A stretch of DNA of 48,785 nucleotides from contig CAZVWQ010000008.1 of assembly GCA_964631275.1 (NCBI GenBank), positions 1 through 48,785 of the forward strand. The letters run 5' to 3'. Origin of the DNA: CAZVWQ01 sp964631275. Lineage in GTDB: Bacteria > Patescibacteriota > JACMRA01. The translations under genes and the position numbers were made by a program. Under the pieces are notes generated by a model, which was given only the letters and a program-made list of their open reading frames with translations, had not been told where the DNA came from and made no database searches. Shown here piece after piece: positions 26,137-35,164 of the stretch (within the stretch, counting starts at the first letter, position 1; each line of letters begins with the position of its first letter).

Positions 26137-26233
26137 TTAATAAAAGTTTTTTTGAGATATATATTTTCTAAATAAAATCTTGCTATAACCATAACTTGAC
26201 AAAAAAGAACTATTTAATTTTGAAGTACTTATT

Positions 26234-26848
26234 ATGCAAAAATTTACCTATTTTAATTCACAAGTTATTCCTCTACCAATTAAAGATATTGATACAGATA
26301 TGATAATTCCTGCTCAATATCTAACCAGAACTGACAGCAATGGCTTTGGAGAATTCCTATTTCAAAGACTCAGAGAAGATGATCCTAGCTTCCCTCTAAA
26401 CCTAAATCAGTACAAAGAAGCAAAGATAATTGCAGCTAGGGATAATTTTGGTTGTGGCTCTTCTCGTGAACACGCTGTCTGGGCACTAAAAGACTGGGGT
26501 ATTAGAGTAGTTATTGCCCCTAGTTTTGCTGATATTTTTAGTAGTAATTCGGGTAAAAATGGTTTAGTTTTGGTTAAATTACCAGTAAATATAGTAGAAA
26601 AAATAATCATCGAGTCCACAAAATCAGACTACAAACTCGAAGTAAATTTAGAAAGACAAGAAGTTATTTTACCTAATAATTCAGTTCATAAATTTTCTTT
26701 TGATCCTTTTAGGAAGGAATGTATAATTAATGGCTTTGACGATTTGCAATATATTTTAGCTACTGATAAGGAAATAACAGATTGGAATAAAAATAGAAAT
26801 CAAAATATTTTTTATAAAACTACAAATTTTAATTATAACCAGAGATAA
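26234..26848 (+). CDS. leuD: 3-isopropylmalate dehydratase small subunit (LeuD)
   Basis: Small subunit of the aconitase-type isomerase of leucine synthesis. It opens with the diagnostic PLPIKDIDTDMIIPAQYL (14-31). The substrate-binding loop DNFGCGSSREHAVWAL (about 70-85) and VIAPSFADIFSSNSGKNGL (about 95-113) follow. The length of 204 is normal. The large Fe-S subunit LeuC, which normally sits directly before it, is missing, as are leuA and leuB. It follows the sufCD pair by 97 bp; a functional link through Fe-S supply is only a guess. Confidence 0.93.
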   Translation: MQKFTYFNSQVIPLPIKDIDTDMIIPAQYLTRTDSNGFGEFLFQRLREDDPSFPLNLNQYKEAKIIAARDNFGCGSSREHAVWALKDWGIRVVIAPSFADIFSSNSGKNGLVLVKLPVNIVEKIIIESTKSDYKLEVNLERQEVILPNNSVHKFSFDPFRKECIINGFDDLQYILATDKEITDWNKNRNQNIFYKTTNFNYNQR

Positions 26849-26876
26849 ACAAAAATTAATCTCATACTTAATTTAT

Positions 26877-28433
26877 ATGTCAGTTCTAAATATATCACTT
26901 CTAAATTTAACTCTCTATAAAAAGCAATTTGCTTACTTAAAAAAAATATTTATTAGAGTTACAAAGCTAATAATCACAACTTCTTTAAGGTCAAATTTAC
27001 TCTGTGCCACACAAAAAATAAGCTTTATTTTAGTAGTTATTGTTTTTTTTAGTTCTAGCTGGGGGCTACAAGTCTTTGGAAATGGACAGCAAGAAGTAAT
27101 CTTGAAAGGTGATGGCTTAGAGAATATTTATATTAGCGAAGTTAATTTTGCTGGAGGTATTCATGACGGTTACGAATGTCGCAAGGATCAAAATATAACG
27201 AAGCCTAATCAGTGTAGCTTTGATAAGTGGATAGAAATATATAACCCCAATCCAATAAGTGTAGACCTAAGTGAATATTCTATATATACTGATAACTACC
27301 AAGCTGGAGTTAATATCAAAACTACAGGTTATGAATCTGAAGTTGTCGATCTTAGCGGTGTTAACATTTCTTCCAAGTCTTATCTTGTGATTTATGATTC
27401 TAGATCTAGTCTACAGAGTAACTTAGAGGGCGGAAATAGCAATCAAATTGCTAGATCTAACGTTTACAAAATTAGTTCTAAAAACTCTAATAACTCTAAT
27501 CTAATGGAAAATATTGATTTTTATTTAGCTAAAGATCCAGCTGATAGCCCATTATTAGAATTTCATCTCGAGCCTACAGAAATCGATTCAGATAAAATTA
27601 GAACTGTAGAATATTGTAGTCAGTCAAGTTTGCCTAGCTTTAGTAATAGTTTATTTAAAGAATACGATAATGGTACAAATATTCAGAGTCTATATGCTAC
27701 TCCAGGTACAGGATCAGACTGTTCACCTAAGATTGTAATGCCAGCAAACCCCACTCCGCCAAAAAATATAAACCCAACTCCAGCTCCAACTCCAACTCCA
27801 GCTCCAACACTACAGCCAGAAAAATTGTTACAACCAGAAATTAAAACAGAATTAGCAACTGACAAAATTTTAAAATCAAAACCGTCAATTATAGAGTTCC
27901 CAGAAAAAGAAGTAGTGCCAACTGTTAAGGTTATCAATTCTGTTAAAATCCAGCAAACTATCTTAAAACCAGAAGTAAAATCAGACCTAACAGAAGAAGT
28001 AATAACATCAACAAAATTAGAAACAATTAAAAGCCAAGCCCCTCAACAAATAAAAGAACCAATACTAATAACGGAATCAAGACCAATAAAAATAGCTAAG
28101 GCTACCGAAACAATCTCACAAAGTACTTCGACTAAACAATTAATAATTAGTAGTCAATTACAAGACTTAACCAAAAAAAAATTTAATCAAAAAATTCAAA
28201 CTAGTTTTAGATTTAATCAGTTTGGTTTAGGTTCAGAATTTGGAGCCTTACTTGAGCCAATAACTAAAAACAGTCTAGAAACAAAGCTGGTTAACCATAG
28301 TTATTCTGATACTCAGCTGCAATATCTTAATTTTTTCTTAATAATTACCTTAATAGTCATTTGCTTAAGAAAAATCAAAGAAAACTCTAAAAAACTTATA
28401 CTCAAGTTTAAGTTAAATTCTACATTAGCCTAA
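26877..28433 (+). CDS. Cell-surface protein with lamin-tail (LTD) domain, anchored at both ends
   Basis: A 518-residue surface protein. The N-terminal 47 residues are basic and are followed by a hydrophobic segment (about 48-67, rich in Val, Phe and Ile) acting as signal or anchor. An LTD domain (about 82-285) opens with IYISEVNFAGG and contains FDKWIEIYNPNP and DLSEYSIYTDN, with several Cys likely paired. A Pro/Thr-rich stretch around 290-316 and a long low-complexity Lys/Thr/Ile/Glu linker lead to a C-terminal hydrophobic helix (about 478-494) and a basic tail (LRKIKENSKK). The fold is clear; the binding partner is unknown. No internal ATG offers a shorter start. LTD proteins of this kind are frequent in CPR genomes. 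Confidence 0.82.
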   Translation: MSVLNISLLNLTLYKKQFAYLKKIFIRVTKLIITTSLRSNLLCATQKISFILVVIVFFSSSWGLQVFGNGQQEVILKGDGLENIYISEVNFAGGIHDGYECRKDQNITKPNQCSFDKWIEIYNPNPISVDLSEYSIYTDNYQAGVNIKTTGYESEVVDLSGVNISSKSYLVIYDSRSSLQSNLEGGNSNQIARSNVYKISSKNSNNSNLMENIDFYLAKDPADSPLLEFHLEPTEIDSDKIRTVEYCSQSSLPSFSNSLFKEYDNGTNIQSLYATPGTGSDCSPKIVMPANPTPPKNINPTPAPTPTPAPTLQPEKLLQPEIKTELATDKILKSKPSIIEFPEKEVVPTVKVINSVKIQQTILKPEVKSDLTEEVITSTKLETIKSQAPQQIKEPILITESRPIKIAKATETISQSTSTKQLIISSQLQDLTKKKFNQKIQTSFRFNQFGLGSEFGALLEPITKNSLETKLVNHSYSDTQLQYLNFFLIITLIVICLRKIKENSKKLILKFKLNSTLA

Positions 28434-28871
28434 GTGTCAAAATCTATTTTTCTTTATAGTTAAATTCACTTTCAAAATTTACATTTTAAAATCCTAAAAA
28501 GCCACAAAATAGCTTAAAAATTCAATTAAGTTTAGCTCTAGTACCAAATTTAGTATATGGGTATAATCTTGTCTTAAAGCTTATGCAAGTTGATATGGGG
28601 ATCAGTATATGTTAATCCCTAAATAAAATTAGACATTTTAATCTAGCAAAATAATCTTACTTGTTTGATTAATTACACCCAACCTTAATTCTATTTATTA
28701 ATTAATCAAGTCTCGTAATTAGAGAAAATAGTCAATTTATCCTTCAATATAATAAAAATATGTATAAGTCGTATATGGGTTAGCTATAATATTTACAAAT
28801 TAACCAAAAAGCTATTGAAAAAAAAATAAAAATGTGCTAGACTTAAAAAAATTAAAATCTTAATTAACTCC
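28434..28871. other. Gap with family D and G-like repeats
   Basis: Contains D3 (28455-28565) and, at 28712-28788, a stretch ending in GTATATGGGTTAGCTATA like the right end of family G. The left part (GTAATTAGAGAAAATAGTC) recurs near 44510. No gene is seen. Confidence 0.5.
28455..28565 (+). repeat. Family D MITE-like repeat (D3)
   Basis: A 111-bp copy with TTAAATTCACTTTCAAAATT and AATTCAATTAAGTTTAGCTC, ending TATATGGGTATA. It begins about 20 bp after the LTD gene's stop. Confidence 0.7.
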
Positions 28872-29312
28872 ATGCGAAAATTATTTTTATTAGGTTTTCT
28901 TATACTGTTATTACCATTATCAATTTTTGGTTTAATTAGTCCAAATACCCTAGCCCAAGGTCCAGCTCCGGTAACAGAACCTCCAATCCCGACCATAAAT
29001 AACGAAGAAATTCCTGGCATACCTATACCTCCTCAAGCTAAAAGTAACTCTAGTATATCAACTTCTTCCTCTTCTTGGCAGCTTAGCAACCCTTCGCCCA
29101 CAGTACCTGTAGTTCCTACAGACTCCCAGAGTGGCAATAATTCTGTAAATTTTAGTGAAGTAAATCCAGGAGATAGCACTCCTAGAAGTGGTGGTGGGCA
29201 AATTTTATTTTTGTTAATTATGGCCAGTATCATTGGTTATGGATATTATTTTTATCATAAGAATATAAGAGACAAAAGCCAATTTAAGATAGATGGTCAG
29301 AAAATAAAATAA
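28872..29312 (+). CDS. Small exported protein with C-terminal membrane anchor
   Basis: 146 residues, no recognised family. A clean signal peptide (MRKLFLLGF, then Leu/Ile-rich to about 25, ending in a possible LAQ cleavage site near 32) leads a Pro/Ser/Asn-rich mature region (33-108). A Gly-rich hinge and a C-terminal transmembrane helix (about 113-130) with a short basic tail follow. The layout is of a small wall- or stalk-like surface protein held by its C-terminus. Context with the LTD protein upstream suggests a shared surface role (inference). Confidence 0.7.
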   Translation: MRKLFLLGFLILLLPLSIFGLISPNTLAQGPAPVTEPPIPTINNEEIPGIPIPPQAKSNSSISTSSSSWQLSNPSPTVPVVPTDSQSGNNSVNFSEVNPGDSTPRSGGGQILFLLIMASIIGYGYYFYHKNIRDKSQFKIDGQKIK

Positions 29313-29708
29313 AAATTATCACAAGGGACTTGTACAGAATAATACTTATTTCATTTTTTAATTAAAGTTAAGATTTGCTTAACTTAACCATCAATAGATT
29401 GGTTTCTGTGGTTGAATCTCTATTCGCATTAGATTTTTTCCATTAAAAATTAGTTTGTCTGATTAAATCAATTTAAACTAGGAATTTTAGCTAATTTTAT
29501 TTTAGCTGTTTTTTATTTTATAATTCAAGAAAAGTTTGTTTTATTGCAGGAGGTTTATTCTTTTATTTTTCTAAGAAAATATTCTTTTTTAAAGCTTTTA
29601 AACCTAGTTAATTATCTAGCATATCTTCAAAATAATTCCACACCATTATACCTATTTCCGTATCAGCTTACATAGAGTTTTTATATAAATTCACACAAAA
29701 TTAATTCC

Positions 29709-29822
29709 TATACTCAATCCGTCTACTACTACCCTAAATTTAGCTCTTCATGAGCAAATAAATCTTTTATTAATCTAAATTCTTAACGAGTAACTACCGT
29801 AACGATCAATCCAAAGGGTATA
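29709..29822 (-). repeat. Family B MITE-like repeat (B4)
   Basis: A 114-bp reversed copy from TATACTCAATCCGTCTAC to ATCAATCCAAAGGGTATA. Its ends are inverted (TATACTC.../...GGGTATA). Confidence 0.75.
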
Positions 29823-29929
29823 AACAAGCCACTTATTTAGCTGCTAAGAGGTAATTGTGTAAGTTGTAAGTGTTAATAAATTTTATAAATAAAACGAGTT
29901 TGAGTATTTTGAGTATATTTTATATTCAC

Positions 29930-30018
29930 TAACCATGTCTCAAAACCTATTTTTACTGTTAATTAATATCCATTTATGGGGTCAAAGTTTTGTAAATTTG
30001 ACTTATGGGACAAGACTA
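29930..30018 (-). repeat. Family C MITE-like repeat (C3), complete
   Basis: An 89-bp reversed copy: TAACCATGTCTCAAAACC at one end, CTTATGGGACAAGACTA at the other. It is the same length as C1 and bounded by TA on both sides. Confidence 0.75.
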
Positions 30019-30020
30019 AT

Positions 30021-30113
30021 GTAGAGTAAATTTTAGTTTTTTTTGGAATTTAATTTTGGTTTAGTTAGGCAAAATAAAAATCAAAAAAGTCTTATTAAAT
30101 TGGCTTGGGTATA
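30021..30113 (+). repeat. Family J repeat (J2)
   Basis: Shares AAATTTTAGTTTTTTTTGG, AATCAAAAAAGTC and an end ...TTGGGTATA with J1 (41800-41930). It abuts C3. Confidence 0.55.
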
Positions 30114-30200
30114 AATAAAAAAATAAAGATTTTTGAAAAATTTTGAGAGAAGACTATCTTGCAGAAGTTGTGTTTACAATTTTAAATTTATAAAATAAAA

Positions 30201-30238
30201 GTTAATCAGATCCAAAAATAGTTTTTGAGACATGATTA
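30201..30238 (+). repeat. Family C right-half fragment overlapping a start codon (C6)
   Basis: GTTAATCAGATCC...TTTTTGAGACATGATTA matches the right 38 bp of family C. The ATG inside GACATGATTA is the start codon of the glycosyltransferase gene. Confidence 0.65.
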
Positions 30239-32010
30239 ATATAAATTTTAAAAAAACTGAACTCAAGAATTTCCACTTAATCTGGTTTTGGATTTTAGTG
30301 AGTATTTATTTTGGTTTAGGTTTTTTTTTAGCTAACAAGGTAGGCGTAGTCGGTGACGAAACAGCTCACCTATCTGCCGCTCACGGGATTAGCCAAGGTT
30401 TTGGTCTTAATTACGAACACCCAAGTTTAGTTAAGTTTTTTAATAGCTTGCTTATAAATTTATTTTTTGACGGCTATCCAAGTAGTGATACAGATCAATG
30501 GTCTAGATCTTTGGATTTTTTATTGAACTCTAGATACAATAAAGAAAAAATTATTTTTAGTTCTCGTTTGGTTTATCTTTTTTTTAATAGTCAGATATTT
30601 ATTTGGATATATTATTTTTGCTTTAAAAAGAAGTTTTTAAGTCCATTTTTGAGCCTTATATTTCTCACTATTCTAGTTTTTTCCCCATCTTTTTTTAGTC
30701 ATAATTATCTTCTTACCTTTGATGTTGCTGCTAGTATCACAGCTCTAGCCTTTATAATTAACTTAGCTTACATAAATAAATATTGGCAAAATTTAAATAA
30801 TTTAGAGTTTCTTTTTTTTTCATTTTTAACTGGTTTTAGCTTATTTTTCGCAGTTAATACAAAATTTAGTAATCTGATTTTGGTTTTTATTTTTCTAGTT
30901 TTTATTTTTTGCAAGTTAATAAATTTAAACGTAAAAAAAATCAACTGGCCTGAACAGCTACTTAAATTAATCTATCTCAGTTCAATTATTTTTTGGTTAA
31001 ATTTAGTCTTAATCTTTTTACTTTATAGTTACAGTTTTTGGAATATTATTTTTGTAACCAAAAATCCTTGGTTTAATTTTTGGATTCGGATTTTAAGCCC
31101 TTTTTACTTTTATTTTAAAGGTGCTTGGCTAACTTTAGGCAGAAGTAACGACCCACATTTTAATTTTTTTGACGGAGAATTTGTGATTTCAAGTTACCAA
31201 GAATTTGTTTTTAGAGTTTTTTGGTTCAAAGAGACTCCAGCTTTTTTAATTTCTTTAAGTTTTGGTACTTTTGGGTTAATTTATTTTATTTTAAAGAAAA
31301 AATCTTACCTTAATTTGAACCTAAAAAACTTAATCTGGGCTGCCTATCCATTAATTTATTTTTGGCTAGCTAAAAATTCAGAATTTACGATTGGCTATAG
31401 ACATTTTTATCCAGTTTTGATTTTTATTTATTTTGCAACTGCTTTTGGTTTAACTCAATTATATAAGCTTAAAGTTAGCAACCTTTGGCTTAAATTTACA
31501 AAAAAATTTTTAGTTCTAGCTCTAGTTTTATTTCTAGGTTTTTTTCTTTTTCAAGGATATTCTCAAAACCTAACCTACGTCAACGCCTTATGGAAAAAGC
31601 CTAAATGGATGCTGGCTAACGATTCAACTATTAATTGGGATCAAGATCTAGCTGGAGCTTTAGTTTACTTTAGACAGCAAAATTTGTTTAACTCACAACA
31701 AAATCCAGAAACAGGTCAAGATTGGAACTTAGCTTTGAATATTAGTAATGGTCCAAACACTAGGCTCTACCTAACTGAAATATTTGGTAATGAGTTTCGT
31801 CTTCAAAATTTTTCAGAAGCCTTTGTAGATTTAAAAAAAACTAAGCTAAAAGAAACAAAATATGAGTACTTAATAATCGACTCTACACACAGGCAAGTTT
31901 TAGAAGCTGAAAAAATTAACAATCAAATAGCCAAACAAAACTTAAATTTACTAGACAGCTCGCAAATAATTTACAAAAAAAATGACGTGGTTTGGATTTA
32001 TAGATTGTGA
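30232..32010 (+). CDS. GT39/ArnT-like membrane glycosyltransferase
   Basis: A 592-residue polytopic membrane protein of the dolichyl-phosphate-mannose-mannosyltransferase/ArnT type (GT-C fold). After the first membrane helix (about 15-34) comes the catalytic acidic pair VGDETAHLSAA (Asp42, Glu43), then YEHPSLVKFF, the classic first-loop signature of this superfamily. Ten or so hydrophobic segments follow, with a soluble C-terminal domain of about 140 residues from about 455. It probably transfers a sugar from a lipid-phosphate donor to surface proteins or glycans. The start codon lies within the end of a family C repeat and no other ATG lies before the first helix. It is the only gene here ending in TGA. 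Confidence 0.82.
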   Translation: MININFKKTELKNFHLIWFWILVSIYFGLGFFLANKVGVVGDETAHLSAAHGISQGFGLNYEHPSLVKFFNSLLINLFFDGYPSSDTDQWSRSLDFLLNSRYNKEKIIFSSRLVYLFFNSQIFIWIYYFCFKKKFLSPFLSLIFLTILVFSPSFFSHNYLLTFDVAASITALAFIINLAYINKYWQNLNNLEFLFFSFLTGFSLFFAVNTKFSNLILVFIFLVFIFCKLINLNVKKINWPEQLLKLIYLSSIIFWLNLVLIFLLYSYSFWNIIFVTKNPWFNFWIRILSPFYFYFKGAWLTLGRSNDPHFNFFDGEFVISSYQEFVFRVFWFKETPAFLISLSFGTFGLIYFILKKKSYLNLNLKNLIWAAYPLIYFWLAKNSEFTIGYRHFYPVLIFIYFATAFGLTQLYKLKVSNLWLKFTKKFLVLALVLFLGFFLFQGYSQNLTYVNALWKKPKWMLANDSTINWDQDLAGALVYFRQQNLFNSQQNPETGQDWNLALNISNGPNTRLYLTEIFGNEFRLQNFSEAFVDLKKTKLKETKYEYLIIDSTHRQVLEAEKINNQIAKQNLNLLDSSQIIYKKNDVVWIYRL

Positions 32011-32110
32011 GGAGATTTTATAATTAATTCTGTCTAATACATCCTAAATTATTCTTACCTCAAATAATAACAAAGGTCTTGATTGAAGAAATTTTTAATA
32101 GGATTTAAAT

Positions 32111-32195
32111 ATACCCAAGCTCGCATCAATTTTTATTTTAGACTAAAAATAAGCCTTTAATTAAAAATTAAACTAGGTTTTTATAAAATGAAACA
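32111..32195 (+). repeat. Family I repeat (I1), uninterrupted
   Basis: Begins TATACCCAAGCTCGCATC and contains ATTTTAGACTAAAAATAAGC. This gives the intact form of the site where a family B element is inserted at 37325-37434. Confidence 0.65.
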
Positions 32196-32235
32196 AGACT
32201 AATAATTTTTGATAAAACTTAGATTTTTTATATTT

Positions 32236-32778
32236 ATGTATATAACCTGCATTCTTTTGCAATCTTTGGATTCTTTTATTGCTAAAAATCTTAACGACAA
32301 TCTAAGTTGGGGGTCAAAAGAAGATAAACTCTTTTTTAAAGAAAAAACCAAAAAAATTGGTACCATGATACTAGGTTCTAAAACTTTTGAAAGTATGCCA
32401 ATAAGAGCCTTTGATCAAAGAGAAGCTTACGTTATGACCTCTAATTCTAGTAGATATCAAAAAGAAAGCCTTCCAAGTAATATTAATTTTTTTAAAGGTT
32501 CGCCTAAAGAGTTAATCCAAAAATTAGAAAATATTGGTAAAAAAGAAGCTGTAGTTATCGGTGGTGGTAGTATTTACCAAAGTTTTTTACAAACTGGCCT
32601 GGTTAACGAGTTATGGATTACCATAGCTCCTAAATTGTTTGGAGGTGGAATATCTAGTTTTAATCAATTTAAAAACTCAGAAAATATTTATGATATCGAC
32701 TTGGAACTTTTAGACTTTACAAAACTTAGCAAAAATGAAATAATCTTAAAATATAGAATTTGTTTAACTAACTTATAA
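32236..32778 (+). CDS. Dihydrofolate reductase / RibD C-terminal-family reductase
   Basis: A 180-residue NADPH-dependent reductase of the DHFR superfamily. It opens MYITCILLQSLDSFIAKN (the usual SLDGxIA strand), then WGSKEDKLFF and TMILGSKTFESMP (equivalent to the xxGRxTxExxP motif), with the cofactor-binding VVIGGGSIYQSFL (about 107-119) and LVNELWITIAPKLFGGG. I start at the ATG at 32236 because the protein's first strand begins exactly there. The group includes true DHFRs and RibD-like reductases; which one this is cannot be decided, although the short stand-alone form fits a DHFR role with FolD. Confidence 0.8.
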   Translation: MYITCILLQSLDSFIAKNLNDNLSWGSKEDKLFFKEKTKKIGTMILGSKTFESMPIRAFDQREAYVMTSNSSRYQKESLPSNINFFKGSPKELIQKLENIGKKEAVVIGGGSIYQSFLQTGLVNELWITIAPKLFGGGISSFNQFKNSENIYDIDLELLDFTKLSKNEIILKYRICLTNL

Positions 32779-33258
32779 AATAAAACTAAGACTAGGTTTT
32801 ATAAATTCTACAACTACAATTAGTATTGCTTTTTTATTAAAAACAATAGAAAGTAGTAAATTTATGTAAAATTTAACATTTTCGTTGATAAAATAAACAA
32901 AAAATAGGTTGTTTTTTTTGAGTAATGAAATAAAACTAATCTTTTTATGAAAAAAATTTGATTTATATATAATTTTACACAGCTAGTTAAAAATGCTTAT
33001 CTAAATTTTCGAAAAACTAAACTAAATAATATTTATGCAAAATTACACTCATGTTCAAACTTCTATCAATTTCACAATTAGCAAATCAAATGCTTTAAAT
33101 TGTCTTCAAGATACTTTTAATAATACAACTAGTTATTTTAATTTATGCAAGTGTAGGGACTGGTTTAGCTATAAAAGAAAATTTGAAGTAACTCTATTTA
33201 ACTAAATTATCTTAAACACATCAAGTAATCCTATCAAAAACCTAATTATAAATCTCCT
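32779..33258. other. Gap with a family K repeat
   Basis: Contains K1 (32862-32941). The rest (32942-33258) is AT-rich. A 44-codon plus-strand reading from ATG 33034 is low-complexity and is not called. Confidence 0.5.
32862..32941 (+). repeat. Family K repeat (K1)
   Basis: Shares AAATTTAACA, AATAAACAAAAAATAGGTT and TTTTGAGTAA with K2 at 47034-47110. The ends are not clearly defined. Confidence 0.5.
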
Positions 33259-33714
33259 ATGTCCTCTACGCTTTTAAACTTTTTAGCTCAAAGCCTGAAT
33301 AATAATTTTATGGATACTTTTAATTATCATCCGCAGTTTTTTACTATTATGGTTACGGTAATTGCTCTGCTACATTTGTTTGCTTTGGATGTTTATTTAT
33401 CTTTTCATAAATTCAAACATGGAGTAAAAGACTCTGAAATTGTAAACGATCAAAATTTCCAAAAAATAAACAAAATATTTAAGAATGCTACTCAAGAACT
33501 AGTTCTATTTTTACCTTTAATTTGGATTTTTAGTTTAATTACTTCAGATAATTTGACTGGATTAGTTGGGATAGCCTGGTTAATTACTAGACTTAATTAT
33601 GACTTCTCTTATTTTAGACACCCTCAAAAGGTTAGCTGGACTATGGCTTTAGATTCTTTAGTGATATTAACACTTTTTATTTGGATTTTTATACAACTTT
33701 TAATTTTTACATAA
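33259..33714 (+). CDS. MAPEG-like small membrane protein
   Basis: A 151-residue protein with about four hydrophobic segments (about 28-48, 76-92, 97-112, 130-150). The second half resembles the MAPEG fold: IFKNATQELVLFLPLIWIF (the conserved N/QE in helix 2) and GIAWLITRLNYDFSYFRHP (the R...Y...Y motif). MAPEG proteins act on glutathione or eicosanoids in eukaryotes; bacterial members are mostly uncharacterised, so no reaction is assigned. The gene stands alone between two repeat-rich gaps. Confidence 0.55.
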   Translation: MSSTLLNFLAQSLNNNFMDTFNYHPQFFTIMVTVIALLHLFALDVYLSFHKFKHGVKDSEIVNDQNFQKINKIFKNATQELVLFLPLIWIFSLITSDNLTGLVGIAWLITRLNYDFSYFRHPQKVSWTMALDSLVILTLFIWIFIQLLIFT

Positions 33715-33723
33715 AACTTACCC

Positions 33724-33827
33724 TAATACTTTCACTACTGTCCTAAATTTAGCTCTGCATAAAAAAGCCTTTATCTAAAGGTAAATTTTAACTATTAATT
33801 ACCGTGATTATTAGTGAAAAGGGTATA
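33724..33827 (-). repeat. Family B MITE-like repeat (B5)
   Basis: A reversed copy with TGTCCTAAATTTAGCTCT, GGTAAATTTTAACTATTAA and end AAAAGGGTATA. It begins 10 bp after the MAPEG-like stop codon. Confidence 0.65.
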
Positions 33828-33857
33828 AAAGATTGATTATGGAAGTTGCAAGTGTAA

Positions 33858-33877
33858 CTGGTATACAAATATACCAG
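33858..33877. repeat. Perfect inverted repeat CTGGTATA-CAAA-TATACCAG
   Basis: Two perfect 8-bp arms with a 4-nt loop, about 225 bp before htpX. It has no T-run, so it is not a typical terminator. It could be an operator, an RNA hairpin or a trimmed mobile-element end. Confidence 0.6.
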
Positions 33878-34102
33878 CTTATAAATACTAGAGATTTATG
33901 GCAAATTGGTATAAATATTTACAAGCTACCAGCTGCTAAGTTTGTTTTAAAGAAGTTTAGAAAATGTAAAATGTCTAAACTGCATATGAATTAGTTATAA
34001 AATATAAATTGACTATTTTTTGTAAATATAAAGTAATATTAATAAGCTCCTAGCTACAGTTTTTATTTATATTTTTATCAACCCTATAAACTAAATTTTT
34101 TT

Positions 34103-34987
34103 ATGGCTTCAGCATATTCTCAACAAGGTAGTAACATTCGTAGAACTTGGATTTTGCTTTTTCTTTTTGTTGGGCTGATCTCGGCTACTTTTTATATTTT
34201 TGGCTTAGCAAATGGTTCACCAGTGTGGGCATTTATTGGACTTTTCATCTCTTTAAGTCAAGCTGGAGTAGCTTATTTTGTTGGAGATAAGATTGCTTTA
34301 GCTACGGCTAGAGCTAAAAAAGTTAGTTACGAAGAAGCTCCTCAAATTCACGAGATGGTTACTAATCTATCTAAGATCGCTGGTATTCCAGCCCCTAAAG
34401 TTTTTATTTCTCCAGACAAATCAGCCAATGCTTTTGCTTGTGGACGTAACCCAAACAACGCTAAAATATGCCTAAATCAAGGAATTTTAGATATTCTATC
34501 CAAACCTGAATTAGAGGGCGTTATTGCTCATGAGTTAGCTCATATTAAGAATCGGGATATTTTGATTATGACTGTGACCATGGTCTTAGCTAGCTTAGCT
34601 AGTTTTTTGGCTGATATGGGTTTTAGGTTAATGATTTTTGGTGGAAACAATCGCGATCGAAACAATCGTAGTCCGGTCTTGATGATATTATATATTGCCA
34701 CAATTATTTTAGCTCCAATAGTAGCTGCCATGATTCAGATGGCTATTTCTCGTAAAAGAGAATTTTTAGCTGACGCTACAGCTGTGGTGTTTACTCGCTA
34801 TCCTGAAGGACTCAAAGGAGCTTTAACCAAACTTTATAATAATCCTACACCTAGTAGTAATTATTCTACAGCTATGAGTCATTTTTATATCGCCCCACCA
34901 AAAAAAGAATTTGGAGAAAAAGTAGCCGGTCTATTTAGTACTCATCCACCAATCGAACAAAGAATTGCAGCTCTACAAAAAATGTAG
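34103..34987 (+). CDS. htpX: Membrane zinc metalloprotease HtpX (M48B)
   Basis: Membrane-bound quality-control protease. Two N-terminal helices (about 14-34 and 42-61) precede the catalytic domain, with zinc motif IAHELAHIKNRD (His143, Glu144, His147). Two further hydrophobic segments (about 155-175 and 195-214) follow, then the third zinc ligand in KREFLADATAV (Glu at about 221) and the conserved FSTHPPIEQRIAALQ end. The length of 294 is typical. The N-terminus MASAYSQQGSNIRRTWIL is also the usual HtpX opening. Regulation by heat or envelope stress is known for the family but not shown here. Confidence 0.95.
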   Translation: MASAYSQQGSNIRRTWILLFLFVGLISATFYIFGLANGSPVWAFIGLFISLSQAGVAYFVGDKIALATARAKKVSYEEAPQIHEMVTNLSKIAGIPAPKVFISPDKSANAFACGRNPNNAKICLNQGILDILSKPELEGVIAHELAHIKNRDILIMTVTMVLASLASFLADMGFRLMIFGGNNRDRNNRSPVLMILYIATIILAPIVAAMIQMAISRKREFLADATAVVFTRYPEGLKGALTKLYNNPTPSSNYSTAMSHFYIAPPKKEFGEKVAGLFSTHPPIEQRIAALQKM

Positions 34988-35164
34988 CAGTAACCTAGTT
35001 TGTGCAAAATATTAAAATTTCTGTAGTTTCTAATAAAAATACTAAATAATATTAAGTTTTAGGATAAATATATAACAAATCCATATAAGACTTATACATT
35101 TTGAACACCCTAAATTTGTAATAGTAAACAGATTGAGTATAACTCAAATTTTTTTAGAAGATTA

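Larger units (their letters stand above)
29313..30231. other. 0.9-kb gap with a repeat cluster upstream of the glycosyltransferase
   Basis: Contains reversed B4 (29709-29822), reversed C3 (29930-30018), J2 (30021-30113) and the right half of another C element (30201-30238) that reaches the glycosyltransferase start codon. The first 390 bp (29313-29700) is AT-rich with nothing recognisable. Confidence 0.7.
33715..34102. other. Gap with B and G repeats and a perfect hairpin
   Basis: Contains reversed B5 (33724-33827), a perfect 8-bp inverted repeat (33858-33877) and a G-like right half (33925-33999) ending TGAATTAGTTATA. No gene is seen. Confidence 0.6.

Noticed and set aside
33858..33877. Perfect hairpin considered as a terminator of the MAPEG-like gene
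   Set aside because: No T-run follows and it lies about 145 bp after the stop, behind a family B repeat.
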